NCBI RefSeq assembly: GCF_000346465.2 | Contig: NC_034009.1 | Span: 44,190,649 to 44,254,648, forward strand | Direction: 5' to 3' | From: Prunus persica | Lineage: Eukaryota; Streptophyta; Magnoliopsida; Rosales; Rosaceae | Length of the DNA: 64,000 nucleotides | Part shown: positions 57,001 to 64,000 of the stretch, piece after piece | How the letters are laid out: the number at the start of each line of letters is the position of its first letter | How positions within the stretch are numbered: the stretch's first letter is position 1 | Translations under genes and position numbers: made by a program | The notes under the pieces: model-generated | The model's database searches: none | Told to the model about the DNA's origin: nothing | The model's input: the letters and a program-made list of their open reading frames with translations, nothing else

Positions 57001-60000
57001 TGTAGTCCGTCTTGCAAAGCAAGAATTGTAGTCAGTTCTTTTTCTGATACATGGTCTTTTGTTTGTGTTCTATAGGTGGCAAACAAACTTTACCAGTTGA
57101 GTTACATATCAGAAATTATTGAGAAATTTGCTACAAATATGTTGCTGTCTGCTGTTGAACAATCTCCATCTGGTACAGAGCATGCACAATCGGGGCCCAC
57201 TGGGCAAAGAGCAGAACGGATGGTATGCTTCTTTCAGTTGCTGTTACTATTTCCTTTCTTGTCCATGCAATTGCAATCAACCATGAGAATCTTGCATGGT
57301 GAAGATGAATTTTTTTTTTTCCCTTTTCATCTAGTGGGCCATGATTCGTTAGGAAATGCCAGCAGCAATATAGCAGTAACAGCTTATCAATTGAATAGAT
57401 CGTGAGAGTTTTGCATTTGAAAGTCCTTTGATGTTCTAAGCTTAAATCTTTTATGATTTTGACAGCTGATATGCTGAAATTTCTGAGTTGTCTTCTCTCA
57501 AATTCTATGGCTTTGTTTTCTAAGACTAATGGCATCTTTGTAGCTCATTTGTATGGCATTCTTGACATAGTAACTTCTGCAGGGTCTTCTCCTGATTATA
57601 CTTGTTAGTTGATGGCTGCTTTTATTATCTCTATAGTTTATGGGGATTCCCCTACTAAATGTCTACCTTTTAAGTTACCCTTTTGAATTAGTTGAGATTA
57701 GCATCTACAGTATTTTATGGGGGATAGCTTCTGCATTTAACATCTACTTTAATCTCATCTCTTCCTCCTTCGCAATCATTTTCAGCTCGAAAGTCAAGAA
57801 CCATCTATTAGTGATTTTGAAGTTTCGGAGTCAGGAAATTCTGAAAATGATTCCTCAAGAAAGGACCAAGCACTATCAACCATGTCATTTCCTGAAGTTC
57901 AACGACTCATTTCTTTGTTTTTTGCCTTATGTATAAAGGTTTGCCTTTGATTTCTCATGACTGGTAATTAATTAGCAACTTGTCATAATTGGTTTTTTTT
58001 TCAGGCGACACTAACTTAGGTTCTTTTTATTTTATTTTTTATACTTGCAGAAACCTATTCTTATTCAACTTGTATTTAATACTTATGGACATGCCCCGAA
58101 AGCTGTAAAGCAGGTGAAACTTTCGTTGATTCTGTTGACATATATATTTGTAGTAATTGATAGCATGTTAGATGAGTTGTTATGTTTTGTCTATTATGGT
58201 ATCTTTCCATGTAAGCGGACTACTTAATGCATGAACTCTGTGATGGTGCTGCAAACTGTGAGCCACATTTTCTTCCTGTGAGGTTATCATGTAAAAAGAG
58301 TCTCTACCATACTGAAATAAGTGTGACAGTTATTCAAACTAGGAACCTGTCATTGAATTTAGTATCTTTGTGCTGGTTTGGGTCATTATATTTCAATTGT
58401 CCTTGTTGTCAGGCTGGTTTGAGTTGGGCCGTCAGGTAAACCAACTCTGTATGTGATGTATATATGACTGAAATGATCATTCAAAAGCTTAAGTTGATAG
58501 AATTCTGGCCCAACAATGTTGCCCTAAGCTGACACAAGGACGCAACATTGCCATTCCTTATTACAGACTTACATCAGATTCAGTTGAGTCTTATGTTAAT
58601 TAACAGAAGCAGATCTATACATTGTAATAATGGTTCAGTTTGATTTCTAGGTTAAAAAATTAAATCAGTTGTGCAGTATATATATCAGTGTTTGGACTAG
58701 GTTTATTCTTGTGTTGACCCTCTAAGGTTGTCAATCATTTTTAGGCGAACATCCCATGCCACTAAGGTTAGACAATCAATGTTCAGGTTATACAATCATT
58801 GCTCCTGCGCCTGCCCTTCCAATTATTGGGAGCTATAAACAATTCAGTACTGTCTTGTACTAAATGCAAACCAATATATACTGGGGTGTATTCCTGTGAT
58901 TTTGGGTTTTCCTTTGCTAAATTTCCTGAGCTCATGCTAAATTTCCTTTTTAGATTTCCAAGTGCTTGCATATTGTAGATGAAATTATATCCCATGACAA
59001 TATGCCTCATGTGAGAAATGGTTTTCCATGCTACTGTTTCCTAATCATATGTAATTGCTAATGGCATGCATTTAAATCCTTTGTTTACCTTTGAAATGAT
59101 GCAGGCTTTTCATCGCCATATTCCCATTCTTATAAGGGCCTTAGGGTCATCTTATTCCGAATTGTTAAATATTATATCTGATCCACCACAAGGAAGTGAG
59201 AATCTTTTGATGCTGGTGAGTGCTGTATTTCCTGTTTTATTTCGAGTGTTTTTAATTTTGAAGTTTTTATTTGTTTTTTTTTTCTTGTTAATATGGTTTT
59301 GTTTTTATGTATAGATTTGATGCCCACATATAATGCTTATGGTTTTTTATGTTTTGTTTTGTTTTTGTCTTAATATGGCAAGGTTCTGCAAATATTGACC
59401 CAGGAGACTTCGCCTTCGTCTGATCTGATAGCCACCGTTAAGCATTTGTATGAAACTAAATTAAAGGTTTTCCAAATAACTAAAGCTTCTTCTTTCGATC
59501 AGTAGTTACATCTCTTTTTTATTACCATTTTTATGATTAAACCTGAGTTGGATATTATTGGCTGTAGGATGTCACAATTCTCATTCCAATGCTGTCTGCA
59601 CTTTCAAAAAATGAGGTTTGTTTCTCCTCCTCTAGTACTCCTCAAATGATATGTAGTGTTCTTGTTTTAACACTGTTCCCAAAAATTAAGCTGTTTCAAC
59701 TGGGGAACACGATTAATGTTTTACCTTTTCTTTTTAACAAAGTATGAAGAAATTACGAAGTAACCAACCTGAACGTGAAGAAAACATTTTAACACCATAG
59801 AAACTTATGCATAACACATCACACTACAGAACATGTTACAATAAAGATTAAGCTTTCTCCATCATGTTGTATGCATGCTTAAAAAGATAATTACATTGCG
59901 TAATATTAAAAGTTAGTTAAGAAACATGAATTAGATAAAGTAAAAGAAAAAAACTTTATTAGTATAAAAAGTGGTACATATTATCTTCATTATGATTTCA

Positions 60001-63000
60001 ACCTTTGTTATGCGCTTGTGGCACAAGCGAGAGGAAAATGCATGTTACTAAGATCTGAAGTATAAAAAAAACAGAAACGAATTTCAATTTTGTTTTGATT
60101 CATGAGAAGCTAGTTTTATTATTGTGTTATAATGTTCCTTTCTTTAGCATGGTTTATTAGTCCATGAAACGGTATCACACATTTTGCGTTAAATAAAAAA
60201 GGGTAACATCAGTACTGAAATTTTTTATGCTGTTATGTTAGTTTCATATAAATGTATCCTTATGGCTGTGTAATCATTTAATGGGACCAGGTTTTACCTA
60301 TATTCCCTCGGCTTGTCGCTCTTCCATTAGAAAAATTCCAGACAGCACTTGCTCACATACTACAGGTACATGCAGTTTTCAGTGTCTGATTTCACACAAA
60401 TGCTAATTGCGCAGTGTGTGTTGTGTATTTATATACGGATGTTTAACACTTTTTGTTTTTATTCATGTATAACACTGTTTTATGTGTCCTTGATATGGAC
60501 ACACACAACTATATATAAAAAATTGATTTCCTTTCACATTTCAGTTTTTTTTTTATTTTTTATTTTTTATTTTTTATTTTTTATAATTTTAAGTACATCA
60601 CATTCAGATGTTATAAAGGAAAATCAGACTTAAGTTTTTTATCTTATGAATTTGAGATTTGCAAAGGATACAAGGTGTGTATAAATATGTAGGATGTTGA
60701 GAAATTCTGAAGTAAAGCTATTCAAACAATGGGTAGAATCATATACTCTTGACTTCGTGAACTGCTGAAGTACTTGTATGTGTAGTTACTAAGTTTATAT
60801 CCTATCAATTGCAGGGCTCAGCTCATACAGGTCCAGCTTTAACGCCTGCGGAAGTTTTGGTTTCCATCCATGGAATTGTTCCCGAGAAAGATGGTCTCGC
60901 ACTTAAGAAGGCACGCACTTATTGATTATTTTCCGTTTCAATAAACTGTTATAGAGTAGACAGTTGGATGATCTATGAACTACCACTTATTTGCTTACAA
61001 TGCGCCATCTGGTCCTATCTTCTATCCAATGTTTCACAAGTAGTTGTGTACCCAAAATTCACATAATATAATGGTTATAGTCATTCGGTAGTACGTTTTG
61101 ATCAATTTGGACGAAAATACGGGCCTTGATCAATTTGAAGTTTCCCACATTCCAACCTTAGGAAAATAGCTCTGCCCAAAGATAGGTTTATGTTGTACTT
61201 TATATAGTAATCTTCTTTGCAATGTATATCAAGGATGTACTTTTTGTAATAAGTACAACTCGGATGGAATAAAAGCTCAAACAAATTGGGATGGATCAGA
61301 TTGAGGTTTATTAATCTTGAGTTTTGCAATTAACTCTGACGAAGGCACATCCCTTCAATTTGTCTTGCCAAGGTGCATCCCACTGGCAGGGTTTAATTTT
61401 CTGCCTTGTCAACTCAATAATAAATAATATTATTATTGTGGCACGTATCTCATTGTACTTCTACACAACTCAATGAAGCCTCCCTTTTTATTTTTTTTAT
61501 TTTTTTTTATGTACTTTACCTGACAATACTTTATATCGCCTTTTTTGGTGGCTATGCATGATTTGGTGGTGATAGTATGGTTGCTCCTTTTGTATCATGC
61601 GCCTTGTATAATTATTAACAGTTTTGTATGCTTGTATTTTTTGCAGATAACAGATGCTTGCTCAGCTTGTTTCGAGCAACGCACAGTTTTCACACAGCAA
61701 GTCTTGGCAAAGGCCCTGAATCAGATGGTATGCATATATCATCTGTCAATATTTGTCCTTCATGTAGTATTTAGTTAACTGATTTGTTTTTCAGGTTGAT
61801 CAAACTCCTCTTCCTCTTCTCTTTATGCGGACAGTTATTCAGGCAATTGATGCTTTTCCTTCACTGGTAACTTTCTTTCCTTCATTTTCCTTTTCCTTTT
61901 TTTTCTTTTTTTCTTTTTTCCGTTATTGTCCTGATTTCCATATTTATGTAAATACACGGTTTCATGCCTTCGTTCTATTCAGGTTGATTTTGTAATGGAA
62001 ATACTTTCCAAACTTGTGAGTAAACAGGTATGTGTACTGGGGGGTTAGAATTACCATTATGCATATGTGTTATTTTGGCTTGTATGTGATCTTTCAGGTT
62101 GATGTGTCAGAACTCGTAATTAGCATGGCTAGGGGACAACTGATATTTTATATGCAATCTTGACTGCAGGTGTGGAGAATGCCAAAACTGTGGGTTGGCT
62201 TCTTGAAATGTGCGTCTCAGACACAGCCACATTCTTTCCGTGTATTGTTACAGGTATCACATTGTCTATTTATATGGAGAACTTTCCCTTGCTGTCTATT
62301 GGTGATTTTAGTCACAGCTTTCTTTGCCTATTTTTTCCTTGCAGTTACCACCCCCACAACTTGAAAGTGCTTTGAACAAATATGCGAACCTCAGAGGTCC
62401 CATTGCTGCTTATGCTAGCCAGCCTAGTGTAAAAGCTTCACTCCCTAGGTATTGTGCAATCTGATTGACCACCCACTTTATTCCGCGGAGATTGTTTTCA
62501 ATTTTTTTCAGGCTACTATAGATAAAATTTGAAAGAGCATGGTCTGTGGTTTTTCATTGAAACTCAACCTCTTTGTCTGACATGTCCGGTCTATACAAAT
62601 TGTCGGAAGTGAAGTTTGACTATGAAACTGTGAAACATCTGTTTGACTTTAATATTTGCAATTGCTTCAGTGATTCATAATGCATTCGTAGGCTTCTGAG
62701 TTATTATTTTGATTGAACAGGTTTATAGTATTTTTCTTCTTGCGAAGAACATTCTAGACTGTAGAATTTGCTCACTTTTTTTTTTCTTCCCCTTTTGACT
62801 TTAACTGCAGTATTATTCCGGTGTTTACCTTAATTGTTGTTTAGTCCGTTCTCCTCTATTTTGCTTTTCCATATACACTGGGGGTGGCAGTTTCTTTCTT
62901 CTGTTTAAAGCTTATTGCATGTGTTTTGGCAGACCGACACTTGCAATTCTTGGTCTTGCAAATGAAACACATTTACAGCAACCGCATTTGCCATCATCAT

Positions 63001-63050
63001 TTCACCCTACAGACACGAATTCATCAGTTCATGGAGCAACTCCGACGTGA
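42920..63050 (+). CDS. SYMPK: Symplekin (mRNA 3'-end processing scaffold; ESP4/Pta1 family)
   Basis: There are 27 coding exons: 42920-43125, 43698-43857, 44588-44680, 45571-45673, 45895-46066, 51470-51644, 52928-53056, 53165-53764, 53878-54510, 54931-54999, 55567-55680, 55762-56007, 56864-56911, 57076-57222, 57786-57938, 58051-58113, 59105-59215, 59383-59466, 59568-59615, 60291-60365, 60815-60910, 61647-61727, 61795-61866, 61983-62027, 62170-62253, 62345-62448 and 62933-63050. The sum is 4029 nt, 1342 residues, the usual plant length. Symplekin scaffolds cleavage/polyadenylation factors (CPSF, CstF, CPSF73) in the nucleus; the Arabidopsis homologue ESP4 affects RNA silencing and flowering. 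The N-terminal third is a HEAT-repeat domain. A Ser/Pro/Asp-rich middle includes a D-P-R-R-x-D-P-R repeat spanning the exon 8/9 join. The Symplekin C-terminal domain is recognisable by [12 protein letters not shown] and V-W-x-M-P-K-L-W-x-G-F-L-K-C. Intron 21 uses a GC donor. Intron 5 is 5.4 kb. Confidence 0.95.
49566..49636. repeat. T13/G18 homopolymer block between 14-bp direct repeats
   Basis: GAGTAGAGATTTAG occurs at 49566-49579 and again at 49623-49636. The 43 bases between them are almost only G5, T13 and G18 plus a short tail. Confidence 0.7.
51024..51058. repeat. (TC)n microsatellite
   Basis: A dinucleotide run of about 17 TC units in Symplekin intron 5, followed by a short (TG)n run. 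It is 410 bases before the exon 6 acceptor. Confidence 0.9.
52310..52345. repeat. Short tandem duplication in Symplekin intron 6
   Basis: The 14-base phrase CCTAGTATTTTAT(C) is present twice head to tail (about 52307 and 52319) and trails into CCTGG. The surrounding 51900-52560 stretch is non-coding. Confidence 0.55.
60546..60592. repeat. (ATTTTTT)n low-complexity tandem repeat
   Basis: Five to six units of a 7-base A/T repeat in Symplekin intron 20. Confidence 0.85.
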
Positions 63051-64000
63051 TAAATAGATAGCTTTTGGACTCTGGGAATTGACCAGCTATGTATAGTACA
63101 AATCAGGACATCCGATAATTAGAGAGCCATAATTGTGCGAAAGGCCACACACATCGCGGCTTATCGCTTGGAGCTGTTGTTTGGTAACCTAAGATGGGTT
63201 TCAGTACGACTGCAGATGGAAATATCAATTCTTCAGAAATTGCGAGTCATGCAAAAAAGAAAAAAGAACAAAAAAGATAAGAGAGGAATTGCCATTGAAG
63301 AGATGCATCCTAACCACTCATCTACTGCTCTGTGAAATGTACCATAATTGATTTTTCAAAATTATATGTATTTGTATTTTGTCCTTGTAAATTTTGGTTC
63401 TTCCAAGTCCCAATCTAATCTGAGGGCAGGTGTAGTTAACAGTTTTGTTTTTGGGTGGTTAGCTGCTGAAAGCAAGGTCCAGCTCATTAACAGGTCCCTG
63501 TAAATTATAGTTGAATTTTCCTCAAGCTTTTTAGTTCATATTTTTTATTTCTTTTGTCGTTTCTTTTCCCAATTATAATTATTTCCATAAGACGCGCACT
63601 GAAAATGGATTAAGCAATGTAAGGAATGATTTAGCCTCCTCACTAAAAAAATTCACCTTCTTCCTGGCACCACTAATAAGATTAATATTTTTTGTTTCGA
63701 AGAGCGGATAGCTTGCTTATCCTCAAATCCAAAGCTGATATGGGCTAGTTTGCGTATACCCTTCCCTTTGTATCTCTATTTCTCTTTTTTCTCCCTCTTC
63801 CTTTCCTCACTGGACCCTCTTGTTGGCCGCTGACCTTGTCATCTACAGTGGATGTTGGGGAAGAGGGAGAGGGAGAAAAAAGGGAGTAGAGAAAGAAATG
63901 GAGAGAGATCGAGAGAGAGGAGGGGGGTCGAGCTTGTTCTCTGTAAGGTTGTTTTGTGTATGGTGAAGATTCATTAATTGCAACTAGGTGGTCTAGGAGA
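63051..64000. other. Symplekin 3' UTR and downstream spacer
   Basis: The first 350-400 bases after the TGA are probably the Symplekin 3' UTR. Beyond about 63500 is AT-rich DNA, then pyrimidine-rich sequence (63770-63810) and a strongly GA-rich stretch (63855-63930). These may be the leader or promoter of a gene beyond the window. No coding homology is seen. Confidence 0.5.

Noticed and set aside
63135..63335. 66-codon Lys-rich open frame after Symplekin
   Set aside because: It lies in the 3' UTR region, has no homology, and the Lys run comes from an AAAAAG-rich stretch.

Overview
This is nuclear DNA from a flowering plant, most likely a woody eudicot. Genes are split by many GT-AG introns, the background is AT-rich, and non-autonomous transposons lie between genes and inside introns. 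The proteins are plant types: a chloroplast-targeted glutamyl-tRNA reductase, an ATP-type PEP carboxykinase and an NB-LRR resistance gene relic. My impression is Rosaceae (Prunus/Malus side), but the sequence alone does not prove it.

Layout. 1-5392 is long intergenic DNA. 5393-7727 (+) is a two-exon WAV3-type RING-H2/vWA ubiquitin ligase. 7728-10199 is intergenic with a 172-bp MITE, followed by the N-terminal stub of an LRR receptor-like protein (10200-10466). 11132-13835 (-) is a three-exon HEMA glutamyl-tRNA reductase. 13836-18887 is intergenic with SINE-like copies and a TIR element. 19223-24084 (+) is a 12-exon PEP carboxykinase with a leader intron. 24590-27280 (+) is an NB-LRR relic that lacks its CC and P-loop part and carries a one-base frameshift. 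29329-30593 (-) is the three-exon UFM1-conjugating enzyme UFC1. 30.7-34.5 kb is a transposon-rich island: an array of short palindromes inside a duplicated AT-rich block, then a 938-bp hAT-like element with an exact 8-bp target duplication. 34549-42218 (-) is a 10-coding-exon NOM1/SGD1-type nucleolar MIF4G-MA3 protein. 42920-63050 (+) is a 27-coding-exon Symplekin (ESP4/Pta1 family). The last 950 bp hold the Symplekin 3' end and a GA-rich stretch.

Exon joins were worked out by hand from splice sites, reading frame and family knowledge. Every intact gene closes in frame: 737, 544, 667, 174, 775 and 1342 residues. The genes are housekeeping or metabolic and do not form a pathway together. NOM1 and Symplekin start back to back and probably share a promoter region of about 0.7 kb. 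I found no evidence for a wholly new gene system. The least explained structure is the palindrome array at 31.48-32.88 kb.
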